Positions 14,745 through 22,538 of a stretch of DNA of 32,108 nucleotides are shown here, in pieces; the stretch's first letter is position 1, and the number at the start of each line of letters is the position of its first letter. The notes beneath the pieces are model-generated. The model worked only from the letters and a program-made list of their open reading frames with translations. It did not search any database and had not been told where the DNA came from. The translations under genes and the position numbers were made by a program. The stretch comes from Verrucomicrobiota bacterium (GTDB lineage Bacteria > Verrucomicrobiota > Verrucomicrobiia > Palsa-1439), in contig VHCW01000053.1 in assembly GCA_016871575.1 (NCBI GenBank), positions 1 to 32,108 on the forward strand. Reading direction: 5' to 3'.

Positions 14745-14874
14745 CGGCGGGGCCGAGCGCGAGATAGACTTTGGTGTTGTCGGGAAGTCGAAGCTGGAGG
14801 CCGACACTGAATCCGGGCACGTCCGCGAGTGAGCGGTCGCGTTGGTAGCGGAGGATGTCAGGTTGGTTGTCCAC
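14745..14874 (-). pseudogene. Truncated copy C of the radical SAM gene 5' end
   Basis: These 130 bp match 12165-12294 with only three differences (127/130). The copy keeps the GTG start and about 43 codons (through LALGPA), then breaks into unrelated sequence. The open frame that continues to 14548 is a chance fusion. This copy is a recent duplicate of the intact gene, unlike copy B. Confidence 0.8.
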
Positions 14875-14989
14875 GCGCGCAATCTAGCGTGAGGCACGCC
14901 TTCCGGCTAGCGCAAGCTACGGATAGGTGGAAATGGGCGGCTTCCTCTTCGACCGATTCCGCGAATTCATCGAGAAGCAGTAGCCGAAC

Positions 14990-15011
14990 GAATGTTCCGG
15001 TTTTGTTCCGG
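14990..15011. repeat. Second AATGTTCCGG block
   Basis: The block here reads GAATGTTCCGG, then TTTTGTTCCGG, and resembles 12335-12353. It lies 116 bp upstream of copy C. Between them is a 16-codon reading frame (14934-14984) that may be the end of another lost gene. Confidence 0.4.
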
Positions 15012-15084
15012 CTGGACTGGAGCGCCGAAAGCGAACTGACAACACCACCGCAACCGGAACAAATGAAGTTTGTTTAGCGCGCTC

Positions 15085-15615
15085 TTACTCCTTCTCTAAA
15101 GTCGGTCGGAGAGAAAGCTCCGAACCTTTGCTGACGGTTATCTCTCTCTTGTAGGGTTTGTACCCGGATTTCTTGATCTCGATTACGTGGACGCCCGGGC
15201 CAAGCTTTAGTTTTGCTGGTGTGTTACCGACAAATGCACCGTCGGCAATCACGTCACAGCTTTCAACCTCCGTCACTACATTCACCACGCCGGATTGATC
15301 AACCTCGGCTGCCGGTGTTGGTGCAGGCAACACATAAACAGTGGGAGGACCTCCCACTGAACCACTTCCCGATCCGCCGCCTTGAACCACGATTTGGGAG
15401 CGGCTCGCTTGTGCATTCGCATACCCACTGGTGGCATTTCCCAGCGCAGCCATGCTCGCCGCGCTCTGCGGTGTCTTCCCAAAGGGTGCTATTGCACTAA
15501 GTAATCCTCCCGTTATTGCTGCATCTTGCGGAGTTTCACAACCAGCCAGAACGAGCACTGCCCCTGCCGCCATGCCGGTGCGTAACAATCCTAAACAGTC
15601 CGTGAACATTTTCAT
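15085..15615 (-). CDS. PEGA-domain lipoprotein with glycine-rich region
   Basis: A 176-residue protein with a lipoprotein signal (hydrophobic stretch ending LVLAGC, Cys about 25), so probably anchored to a membrane after Lgt processing. After a small-residue, glycine-zipper-like region (ITGGLLSAIAPFGKTPQSAA) and a glycine/serine linker comes a C-terminal PEGA domain (about 115-176): DVIADGAFVGNTPAKLKLGP, then HVIEIKKSGYKPYKREI. PEGA domains are surface beta-sandwich modules of unknown binding target. Last of four tandem PEGA genes and the most diverged. Confidence 0.82.
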   Translation of the reverse strand: MKMFTDCLGLLRTGMAAGAVLVLAGCETPQDAAITGGLLSAIAPFGKTPQSAASMAALGNATSGYANAQASRSQIVVQGGGSGSGSVGGPPTVYVLPAPTPAAEVDQSGVVNVVTEVESCDVIADGAFVGNTPAKLKLGPGVHVIEIKKSGYKPYKREITVSKGSELSLRPTLEKE

Positions 15616-15633
15616 TGTTTTCTCACCAATCTA

Positions 15634-16353
15634 TTATTGACCAAGTTCGGCACGAATAGAGATTTCTGAGCCTGCGTTTACCCGTATTTCGCGTTTGAAT
15701 GTTCCTCTTCCTTCTTTTTTGACCTCTATGGTGTGCAGACCCTCTTTCAGTAACAGCGTCGCGGGACAGTTACCCACAAACGCACCATCAACAAACACAT
15801 CCACGCCTTGTACAACACAGGAGACAACAACTTTCCCTTCCCTTGCTGACTGCTGTGCAGCTTGTTGTCCACCAGCAGGAACGACCGCTGGCTGCTTGGA
15901 TTGCAGTTGCGCAGTAAATTCCTTATGACCGCCGCAGAATCCCTGAAAGCACAAACCACTATCACTCTTGTCAACTTCTTCGTATATGCGGTACGGCAAG
16001 TAACCGTCCATTACCACAAAACACTTGAAGGTGGCACGGGAGGAAAAGTCTTGAAAGAAGATGCTCTTTCTTTTCCACGTAGTTTCTAGAGTTTCTTCAA
16101 CGGGAGCTGTTCCAACAAAAAGGTCAGGCATGGTGGGTCTGTAACGGATCTCGGTCGGCGTAGTGCCAATCAGAGAACCGATTCCTCCGCTTTTAACCCC
16201 GAAAACCTTGGCCCCTGTGGGAACGCTGTTTACAACAACTGTGAGGCAGTGCGACTTGTCCTCCAAAAGTTGTTTATCAGTTGCGCAACCGACTATGAAA
16301 AATGCACTGGCAAGGCCTAAGGAACCAACTCCTACAAGTGTAATTGTCTTCAT
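15634..16353 (-). CDS. PEGA-domain lipoprotein, paralogue 1
   Basis: A 239-residue lipoprotein: signal peptide with lipobox FIVGC (Cys about 23). The N-terminal domain is shared with the next two genes (CLTVVVNSVPTGAKVFGVKS, then IGTTPTEIRYR and a RATFKCFVVMDGYLPYRIYE strand). A QAAQQSAREGK linker leads to a C-terminal PEGA domain (about 175-239) ending GTFKREIRVNAGSEISIRAE. The repeated VNS.P.GAKVFG / IGTTP pattern shows the N-terminal half is itself PEGA-like, so there are two such domains. Codon use is more AT-rich than in the flanking genes. Function unknown; probably a structural or adhesive envelope protein. Confidence 0.85.
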   Translation of the reverse strand: MKTITLVGVGSLGLASAFFIVGCATDKQLLEDKSHCLTVVVNSVPTGAKVFGVKSGGIGSLIGTTPTEIRYRPTMPDLFVGTAPVEETLETTWKRKSIFFQDFSSRATFKCFVVMDGYLPYRIYEEVDKSDSGLCFQGFCGGHKEFTAQLQSKQPAVVPAGGQQAAQQSAREGKVVVSCVVQGVDVFVDGAFVGNCPATLLLKEGLHTIEVKKEGRGTFKREIRVNAGSEISIRAELGQ

Positions 16354-16391
16354 AGTTTATTTCGTTTTACTTCTCGTTGGTAGTGTAACGC

Positions 16392-17114
16392 CTACTGGTG
16401 TAGTTCAGCGCGGATCGAAATCTCTGAACCCGCTGACACTCGTATTTCACGTTTGAATGTACCGCGGCCTTCTTTCTTCACCTGTATGGTGTGTAGTCCT
16501 TCCCTGAGCAACAGCGTCGCGGGGCAGTTGCCCACAAACGCACCATCAACAAACACATCTACCCCTTGAACGATACAGGAAATAACGACTTTCCCCTCCT
16601 TTGTCGACTGCTGTGCAGCTTGTTGTCCACTAGCAGGAACGACCACCGGCTGCTTGGGTTCAAGTTTTGCAGTGAACTCTCGATGACCACCACGGAACGA
16701 TTTCCAATATGACGCCCCCTCGGTGTGGTCAACTTCTTCATAAATTCGATTCGGCAGATAGCCATCCATTACCACGTAACACTTGAAAGTGGCACGTGAA
16801 GTGAAGTTCAGAACAAGCACACTGTTCCTCCTGAAAAAGGTCTCCAACGTTTCATTTACAGGAGCTGTTCCAGCAAAAGTATTGACGTTATCTAAACTGT
16901 ATCTAATTTCGAGCGGCGTAGTGCCAATTAAAGTACCGACGCCACCGCTGCTATTAACACCAAAGACTTTTGCGCCGGATGGAACACTGGTCACCACAAC
17001 CGTAAGACACCGCGACTCATCCTGCTGGAGTTCTTGGTGGCTTACGCAACCTGCCAATGTCATTGCGCACATAAGTACCGCAAAACCATGTGGCGCAAAT
17101 TGTGATTTGTTCAT
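16392..17114 (-). CDS. PEGA-domain lipoprotein, paralogue 2
   Basis: A 240-residue close paralogue of its neighbours, with lipobox LAGC (Cys about 23), an N-terminal PEGA-like half (VVVTSVPSGAKVFGVNS, IGTTPLEIRYS) and a C-terminal PEGA domain (VDVFVDGAFVGNCPATLLLR, then KREIRVSAGSEISIRAEL). It is most similar to the 15634-16353 gene; the C-terminal domains are almost identical, which suggests recent duplication or gene conversion. It starts with ATG, 33 bp after the preceding gene. Confidence 0.85.
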   Translation of the reverse strand: MNKSQFAPHGFAVLMCAMTLAGCVSHQELQQDESRCLTVVVTSVPSGAKVFGVNSSGGVGTLIGTTPLEIRYSLDNVNTFAGTAPVNETLETFFRRNSVLVLNFTSRATFKCYVVMDGYLPNRIYEEVDHTEGASYWKSFRGGHREFTAKLEPKQPVVVPASGQQAAQQSTKEGKVVISCIVQGVDVFVDGAFVGNCPATLLLREGLHTIQVKKEGRGTFKREIRVSAGSEISIRAELHQ

Positions 17115-17147
17115 CGTTTACGTTTTACCATTGACCGGTTGCTCAGA

Positions 17148-17888
17148 CTACTGGCTGAGTTCAGCGCGCATTGAGGTTTCTGAACCTGCGAGTACACGTA
17201 TTTCCCGCTTGAATGCGCCTCGACCTTCTTTCTTTACCTCGATTGTGTGAGTGCCTTCGTTCAGCGCCAGCGTAGAAGGACAGTTGCCGACGAACTCGCC
17301 ATCGACAAATATGTCTGCGCCTTCGACATCACAGGACACCGCGACCTTTCCATCCTTCGCCGGCTGGGGTGTAGATCGTGTAGGAGCGAAAACTACCGGT
17401 TGCTTGGATTGTAGGTAAGCAGTAAACTCCCGTCGCCCACCAGCAAAAGCTTTGAATGCCACCGGATGGCTGTTGTCCACTTCTTCAATAATCCGATACG
17501 GTAAATAACCATCCATTATCACGAAGCACTTGAAGGTAGCTCGCGTAGTGCAATTGCCCCAGATGTCCTGACGAAACTGGGTTTCCAACGTTTCATTTAC
17601 AGGGGCCGTACCATAGAACGTACCGCCATTGTGACCGCCTATGAGGGCTTCTCCTAACCCAAGCTGGCGCGTGTATCTGATTTCTAACGGAGTTGTACCA
17701 ATCATCGTTCCTAGTGACTCGCCTCCGCCGTAGACCTTTGCTCCCGGAGGGTCACTGTTCACCACAACGGTAAGACACATCTCATTGTTCTGAATAGCCT
17801 GTTGTGGGGTGACTGTCGCACACCCGATCAAGACTAGCGAACCAGCTAGTCCGACGAAGGCGCATACCGCTCTCTTTGTTCTATTCAC
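17148..17888 (-). CDS. PEGA-domain lipoprotein, paralogue 3
   Basis: A 246-residue lipoprotein starting with GTG (GGAAGAA upstream), lipobox LIGC (Cys about 23). The N-terminal half has VVVNSDPPGAKVYGGGES and IGTTPLEIRYTR plus an extra GEALIGGHNGGTFYG loop missing in the paralogues. The C-terminal half is a PEGA domain (ADIFVDGEFVGNCPSTLALN). As first gene of the array it probably carries the promoter in the 174-bp gap upstream. All four proteins may coat the outer membrane or make a shared complex; that is conjecture. Confidence 0.85.
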   Translation of the reverse strand: MNRTKRAVCAFVGLAGSLVLIGCATVTPQQAIQNNEMCLTVVVNSDPPGAKVYGGGESLGTMIGTTPLEIRYTRQLGLGEALIGGHNGGTFYGTAPVNETLETQFRQDIWGNCTTRATFKCFVIMDGYLPYRIIEEVDNSHPVAFKAFAGGRREFTAYLQSKQPVVFAPTRSTPQPAKDGKVAVSCDVEGADIFVDGEFVGNCPSTLALNEGTHTIEVKKEGRGAFKREIRVLAGSETSMRAELSQ

Positions 17889-18062
17889 TGTTTTTCTTCC
17901 AGTGTCATTAGGCGCTGCTTGGACAGAATACGGCGCAGCTTTCCCACGTTTCGCATCGTACTCCTCACCCTTACCGACTCAAGCCCAAAACGCAGCGTCA
18001 TTTTACTTGGCGGGGACGACGCGGAGCCGTGAAAAAGTTTCGCGGCAACAAATGTTCCGGTG

Positions 18063-19253
18063 TCAGGATGCGCTGATCGTGCCGGCCGGGATGCCGATTT
18101 CTTCGTCGGTGAGGTAGCAGGCAGGGTCGGGGGCCCACGGGTCGTGGTGGACTTGGGCGGCACGGACGCGGAAGCTGCCGCCGCAAATCTCTTGGAACCG
18201 GCAGGAGCTGCACCGGCCTTTCAGGAGCGGACGGCGATTTCGGAGGTGACGAAGCAACGTAATCTTGTTGTCGGTCCAGATCTGGCTGAACGGGCGTTCG
18301 CGGACGTTGCCGAGGATGGCGGTCTGCCAGAATTGGTCGGGGTGGACGTTGCCTTGGGTGTCTATGTTGGAGATGCCGACGCCGCTGGAGTTGGCGCCGC
18401 CGCCGTTCCATTTCATCCACTGATAGACTTTGTCGGCGTAGGCGGGGTCGCGTTCGCGCAGCTTGAGGTAGATGTAGGCGTTGTCAACGTGGTTGTCCAC
18501 GGTGAGGATTTCCTTTTCGATGCCGCGTTTGTGGAAGTCCTCGGTGCGTTCGAGAATGATGTCGAGCGCGCCTCGGATCTCGGCGTTGGTCAACTCGTCG
18601 GCGGCGTTGCCGCGGCCGCTGTACACGAGGTGATAGAAGCAGGCGCGCTGGATGCCTTCCTTCTCGATGAAATCAAAAATCTGGTGGAGGTCCTGGCAGT
18701 TGCGCTTGGTCAGCGTGAGGCGGAGGCCGACTTTCTGGCCGACGGCCATGCAGTTGCGGAAGCCGCGGACGGCGCGGTCGAACGCGCCTTCGACGCCGCG
18801 GAACTGGTCGTTGGTCGGGCCGATGCCGTCGAGCGAGATGCCGACGTAGGTGAGGTTGTTGGCTTTGAGCTTGGCGGCGACGGCTTCATCAATGAGCGTG
18901 CCGTTGGTGGAGAGGGTGACGCGGAGGCCTTTGGCGACGGCGTAGGCGATGAGGTCGAGGAGGTCGGGGCGAGCGAGCGGTTCGCCGCCGGAGAAGAGGA
19001 CGGCGGGGACTTTGAAGGCGGAGATGTCGTCGAGGACGGTCTTCGCTTCGGCGCCGGTGAGTTCGCCTTCGTAGGGCTTGGCGTAGCTGTCGGAGTAACA
19101 GTGGACGCAACGGAGGTTGCAGGTGCGGGTGATGTTCCAGACGACGATGGGCCGGCGCGCGGCGGCGGACGTGGGCGCGCCGTGGCCGTGGCCGTAGCGG
19201 AGGGCGTCAGCCGGTTGGGCGGCGCCGCAGAAGAGTTTGGTCAGGTTAACCAC
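18063..19253 (-). CDS. ahbC: 12,18-didecarboxysiroheme deacetylase AhbC (radical SAM)
   Basis: A 396-residue radical SAM enzyme. The SAM cluster motif CNLRCVHC is at 45-52, followed by LFSGGEPLARPD and STNGTLID. The C-terminal SPASM-like region has CSSCRFQEICGG and the closing WAPDPACYLTDEE, a hallmark of AhbC/NirJ-type proteins. AhbC removes the acetate side chains of 12,18-didecarboxysiroheme to give Fe-coproporphyrin III in siroheme-dependent heme b synthesis. The GTG start at 19253 overlaps the ahbD stop by 8 bp. NirJ (heme d1 synthesis) is the main alternative; pairing with AhbD favours AhbC. The siroheme decarboxylase genes ahbAB are not in the window. Confidence 0.88.
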   Translation of the reverse strand: MVNLTKLFCGAAQPADALRYGHGHGAPTSAAARRPIVVWNITRTCNLRCVHCYSDSYAKPYEGELTGAEAKTVLDDISAFKVPAVLFSGGEPLARPDLLDLIAYAVAKGLRVTLSTNGTLIDEAVAAKLKANNLTYVGISLDGIGPTNDQFRGVEGAFDRAVRGFRNCMAVGQKVGLRLTLTKRNCQDLHQIFDFIEKEGIQRACFYHLVYSGRGNAADELTNAEIRGALDIILERTEDFHKRGIEKEILTVDNHVDNAYIYLKLRERDPAYADKVYQWMKWNGGGANSSGVGISNIDTQGNVHPDQFWQTAILGNVRERPFSQIWTDNKITLLRHLRNRRPLLKGRCSSCRFQEICGGSFRVRAAQVHHDPWAPDPACYLTDEEIGIPAGTISAS

Positions 19254-20403
19254 GCGCCTCCCTCTTCCCGCCGCGAACAGGGTTCGCGACTACAGATTTC
19301 GGTTCGTAAATGCAGTAGGGTTCCTCGGCCATGTAGTTACCGTCTTCCTCGTAGAAGGCGCGGGCGCGACAACCCATGCAGACTTTCTTGAACTCGCAAC
19401 AGCCGCATTTGCCTTCGAGCTGGTCGTCGTCGCGAAGACGTTGGAAGACCGGTGAATTATTCCAGATGTCAGCCATGCTCTGGCGTTTGATGTTACCGGC
19501 GGAGACGGGGAGGTAGCCGCACGGGAAAACGTCGCCGGTGTGGGAGACGAAACAAATCGCGCTGCCGGCGAGGCAGCCTTTGGTCATGGCTTCCATGCCG
19601 GGGCGCGTTGTAGTGGCCGCCGTCCCGGCGGCGCGGGAATGCGGATGAGCCGCCGGGACGGCGGCCACTACAATTTTGTCTTCAGCGCGACGCTGGTGAA
19701 AAATCCGGAAATAGTGCGGGGCACAGGTGGCTTTGAGGTGGAGTTCGCTGAGCTTGGATTTGTCGTACATCCAGTTGAGGACGCGCTCGTATTCCTCGGC
19801 GGGTAGCATGGCCGACTCGGCGATCTGGACGCCGCAGCCGACGGGGACGAGCATGAACAGGTGAAGCGCGTCGGCGCCGAGGTCGCGGGCCATCGCGTAG
19901 AGCGTGTCAACTTGGTGGACGTTGTGCTTTGTGACGGTGCAGTTGATCTGCATGGACATGCCGAGGCGCTTGAGGTTGCGGAAACCGTTGAGCGCGGCGG
20001 CGAGCGAGCCGGGCTGGCGTCGGAAATTGTCGTGGGTGGTTTCGTCGGCGCCGTCAATCGAGATGGCGACGCGTCGGATGCCGGCGGCGACGATCTTCTG
20101 GGCGACGGGTTCGGTGATGAGGGTGCCGTTGGTGGCGAGGGCGACGGCGAGGCCGCGGTCGCGTGCGTGCGTGGCGATGTCGAAGATGTCGGGACGAAAC
20201 AACGGTTCGCCGCCGGAGAGGACAAGGATCGGTTTGGCAAACTCGGCGAGATCAGTGATGAAACGGAACGACTCCTCGGTGGAGAGATCGTTCTTCATCA
20301 ATTCGCGGCTCACATCGAGCCGCCGGCAGTGGACGCACTCGAGGTTGCAACCTGCGGTGGTCTCCCAAAACAGGAGGCGGAGTTGATTCGATGGTGTCGT
20401 CAT
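19246..20403 (-). CDS. ahbD: AdoMet-dependent heme synthase AhbD (radical SAM)
   Basis: A 385-residue radical SAM enzyme that in the family oxidatively decarboxylates Fe-coproporphyrin III to heme b. The N-terminal LRLLFWETTAGCNLECVHC (cluster Cys 19, 23, 26) and VLSGGEPLFRPD are typical. The C-terminal auxiliary-cluster region contains CGYLPVSAGN, CGCCEFKKVCMGCRARAF and EEPYCIYEP. The ATG at 20403 overlaps the cytochrome stop (ATGA), so the upstream open frame to 21087 is a shadow. A 66-bp perfect inverted repeat (19608-19673) inserts about 22 residues before the KGCLAGSAIC strand, in frame. Confidence 0.9.
   Translation of the reverse strand: MTTPSNQLRLLFWETTAGCNLECVHCRRLDVSRELMKNDLSTEESFRFITDLAEFAKPILVLSGGEPLFRPDIFDIATHARDRGLAVALATNGTLITEPVAQKIVAAGIRRVAISIDGADETTHDNFRRQPGSLAAALNGFRNLKRLGMSMQINCTVTKHNVHQVDTLYAMARDLGADALHLFMLVPVGCGVQIAESAMLPAEEYERVLNWMYDKSKLSELHLKATCAPHYFRIFHQRRAEDKIVVAAVPAAHPHSRAAGTAATTTRPGMEAMTKGCLAGSAICFVSHTGDVFPCGYLPVSAGNIKRQSMADIWNNSPVFQRLRDDDQLEGKCGCCEFKKVCMGCRARAFYEEDGNYMAEEPYCIYEPKSVVANPVRGGKREARG
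19608..19673. repeat. 66-bp perfect inverted repeat inside ahbD
   Basis: Two 25-base arms (19608-19632 and 19649-19673, outer end TTGTAGTGGCCGCCG) are perfect inverted copies around a 16-base centre. The length is a multiple of three and ahbD stays open, encoding VVAAVPAAHPHSRAAGTAAT. The right arm recurs exactly in etfA (23014-23038). Confidence 0.88.
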
Positions 20404-21605
20404 TTGCCGTGGCAACCGGTAACATCGTTGCCGCGACGGGTCAAACGGCGGCCGGTCAGCCAGGCGGGATTCATGGGGAACACGTCGGGGTTGAGCACCA
20501 CGGCGTACAGGTGCCAGACCAGCACCGCCAACACCGCCAGCCACGCTTCGTAGTAATGAATCGCCCAAGCGATGTCGCACCAAATCACGGGCACAAACCG
20601 CAGCACTGTCTCGGCGTTCAGCATGACAAGTCCCGTCGCGCTGATCACGAACCCGCCGACCAACACTGACCAGTATTCGACCTTCTCGACGTAACCCCAT
20701 CGTCGCTCCGTCGGAATGCCGCCCAATGCGGCGGTCAAGTCGCGCCAGTCTTGCCGGCCGGGGCGAAGTTCTTTCAGGTGTTCGCGTCCGCGCCGCGTTC
20801 CAATGGTTGTCACCAGGTGCGTGACGAACAAGACGACGAACGCGATTCCGGCAACATGATGCAGCCGCGTCCCGAAAACGTGGTGGCCAAACCCCGTGCC
20901 GGCGAGAACCACAAACAACACGATCAACACAAAATGTTGCGCCCGCATCCAGACCGTGAGCCGCAACCCGTCGTCCGGCGGCGCGGGCGCGCGACGTCGG
21001 AGTTTCCGGAGAAAATCGAGCAGGTTGTGAACGGCCATCAAGCCCACGACCACCGCGATCAACACGAGGTAGAACCGCGCCACCCACCGGACGGCCGTCG
21101 GTTGTTTCGTGACGGTTCCCGCCGGAACATGGATGGGGACATTGCGCGCCACGAGCCGCGCCTCGACGCCGCGGTGACAGTGCCGGCAGCGGGACGTCAA
21201 CAGCGCGCTGCGCGTCGCGCCGTCCTCCTCAACGCAACGCCCGATGTCATGCGCGCCGTGACAGGCGGCGCAATTCGGGGCGCGGTCGAGTCCGCGTTGA
21301 ACGGCGCGGCCATGCGCGCTGGTCAGGAAACTTTCCGCCGCCGATTCGTGGCAGAAAGCGCAGTTGACCTTCTCCAGCTTGGCCGGGTGCGGCAGGTCGC
21401 GAATCTGCGTGTGACAACCGATGCAGTCGCCGCTGCCATGCACCGACTTCGTATAGTCGCGCATGTTCACGGCCGGCCCGTTTGTGGCGGTTTGCCCGCC
21501 GCTGTGGCAGGGCAGGCACTCGCGGTTTTCAATCTCCCGCGCCACTGTCGCCGTCGCTGCTAACAGCAACGCCAATCCGATTGCTATCTTCCGTTGCTCG
21601 TTCAT
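20400..21605 (-). CDS. Pentaheme cytochrome c / cytochrome b561-like fusion protein
   Basis: A 401-residue redox protein. After a signal/anchor segment (about 5-22) come five CxxCH heme sites: CLPCH (30), CIGCH (61), CAFCH (82), CAACH (112) and CRHCH (140). The C-terminal half (about 165-390) has four to five hydrophobic helices with conserved histidines (VHNLLDF, MRAQHFVL, GFGHHVFG, VLWVTHLV-type, IHYYEAWL), as in cytochrome b561/NapC-like quinol oxidoreductases. It would move electrons between the quinone pool and periplasmic partners. The ATG at 21605 begins the signal. It is the first gene of the ahbD-ahbC operon and is divergent from the ETF genes. Confidence 0.88.
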   Translation of the reverse strand: MNEQRKIAIGLALLLAATATVAREIENRECLPCHSGGQTATNGPAVNMRDYTKSVHGSGDCIGCHTQIRDLPHPAKLEKVNCAFCHESAAESFLTSAHGRAVQRGLDRAPNCAACHGAHDIGRCVEEDGATRSALLTSRCRHCHRGVEARLVARNVPIHVPAGTVTKQPTAVRWVARFYLVLIAVVVGLMAVHNLLDFLRKLRRRAPAPPDDGLRLTVWMRAQHFVLIVLFVVLAGTGFGHHVFGTRLHHVAGIAFVVLFVTHLVTTIGTRRGREHLKELRPGRQDWRDLTAALGGIPTERRWGYVEKVEYWSVLVGGFVISATGLVMLNAETVLRFVPVIWCDIAWAIHYYEAWLAVLAVLVWHLYAVVLNPDVFPMNPAWLTGRRLTRRGNDVTGCHGK

Positions 21606-21666
21606 GTTTCCGCAGTGAACCAACAACCTTTCCGCTTGTCCATCCCAAAGCCGCAATCAAGACTTG

Positions 21667-21690
21667 CTACTGTGCCACCGGACACGGTAG
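21667..21690. promoter_or_regulatory. Operator-like inverted repeat in the cytochrome/ETF divergent region
   Basis: CTACTGTG and CACGGTAG face each other over 8 bases with one mismatch, in the 111-bp gap between the cytochrome gene (minus) and etfB (plus). The position, 27 bp before etfB, suits a regulator shared by both operons; no regulator gene is nearby. Confidence 0.35.
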
Positions 21691-21716
21691 AGACAACACT
21701 GACAGGAGACCAATCA

Positions 21717-22526
21717 ATGAGCATAGCCTTTCAGATTGTCGTGTGCGGAAGCATCGTGCCCGACCCGCTCCAAACCTTGGAGCCGGTCACAACACCCGCC
21801 GGTCCGGCGTTGAAAAATGAAATGATGTTGCCCGCTGTCCTCGACCCGTGGGCGTGGCACTCGTTATTCGAGGCCGCCCACCTCGCGAAGAACAACCCCG
21901 GCAGCAAGGTCTGGCTTGTCTGCGTCGCCCCAAAAGCCAAACTCCAGCAGGTCATGATGACCGTCGCCCAGAAAGCTGGCTTCGAGTTGGTCGCGATTGA
22001 CGGTCCTGCCAGCGGATTCACCGAGGCCGCCGACGTTGCCAATGCGCTCGCTGACGCCATCAAAGCCATCCCCGGCCTCGACATGACCAAACTCCTCGTC
22101 TTTGGTGGCTGGGAATCCGCCTCCCGCGGCGCGGGCGCCACCATGCAGATTGTCGGCGAGAAACTCGGCATCACCGACCAGTTCCAGGGCGTTGACCAGA
22201 TCACTGTCGCTGCCGACGGCTCCTTTGAAGTGCTCGAACGCGTCGAAGGCGGCAAACACCAAGTCTCCAAGTGCGCCGGCGCGCCCGCCGTGCTCGGCTG
22301 GGCCACGGGCAACCTGCCCGAGCCGCCGAACAACCCGCAGATCGGCATGGCCAACATGCGCACGATGATGCCCGCGCTCCAGAAGGCCAAGCCCGCGAAG
22401 ATTGGCGCCGAAGGCGTCACCTTCGCCAGCGTCGCGCTCCCGAAACAGCAGCGCCAGACCAAGATCGTCAAGGACATGAGCGCCGACGACATCGCCAAGG
22501 AAATCATCGCCTGGATCCAGCAATAA
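21717..22526 (+). CDS. etfB: Divergent electron transfer flavoprotein beta subunit
   Basis: A 269-residue protein of the ETF alpha/beta nucleotide-binding fold. It begins MSIAFQIVVCGSIVPDP, follows with LDPWAWHSLFEAAHLAKNN (equivalent of LNPYDEYALEEAL) and LLVFGGWESASRGAGATMQI, where the usual DGDTGQVG AMP-binding motif is replaced. The start at 21717 has AGGAG nine bases upstream. It is 12 bp before etfA. ETFs carry electrons from flavin dehydrogenases to quinones or other acceptors; the changes in the nucleotide loop suggest altered cofactor binding. No acyl-CoA dehydrogenase is nearby. Confidence 0.8.
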   Translation: MSIAFQIVVCGSIVPDPLQTLEPVTTPAGPALKNEMMLPAVLDPWAWHSLFEAAHLAKNNPGSKVWLVCVAPKAKLQQVMMTVAQKAGFELVAIDGPASGFTEAADVANALADAIKAIPGLDMTKLLVFGGWESASRGAGATMQIVGEKLGITDQFQGVDQITVAADGSFEVLERVEGGKHQVSKCAGAPAVLGWATGNLPEPPNNPQIGMANMRTMMPALQKAKPAKIGAEGVTFASVALPKQQRQTKIVKDMSADDIAKEIIAWIQQ

Positions 22527-22538
22527 GGAGACACCGCC

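Noticed and set aside
14934-14984. 16-codon frame MGGFLFDRFREFIEKQ
   Set aside because: Protein-like, and perhaps the end of a lost gene, but too short to call a gene.
18060-19391. 443-codon plus-strand frame opposite ahbC
   Set aside because: Valine/alanine/glycine-rich antisense shadow; ahbC has the radical SAM motifs.
20404-21087. Upstream extension of the ahbD frame
   Set aside because: Shadow of the cytochrome gene; ahbD starts at 20403 by family alignment and overlap.
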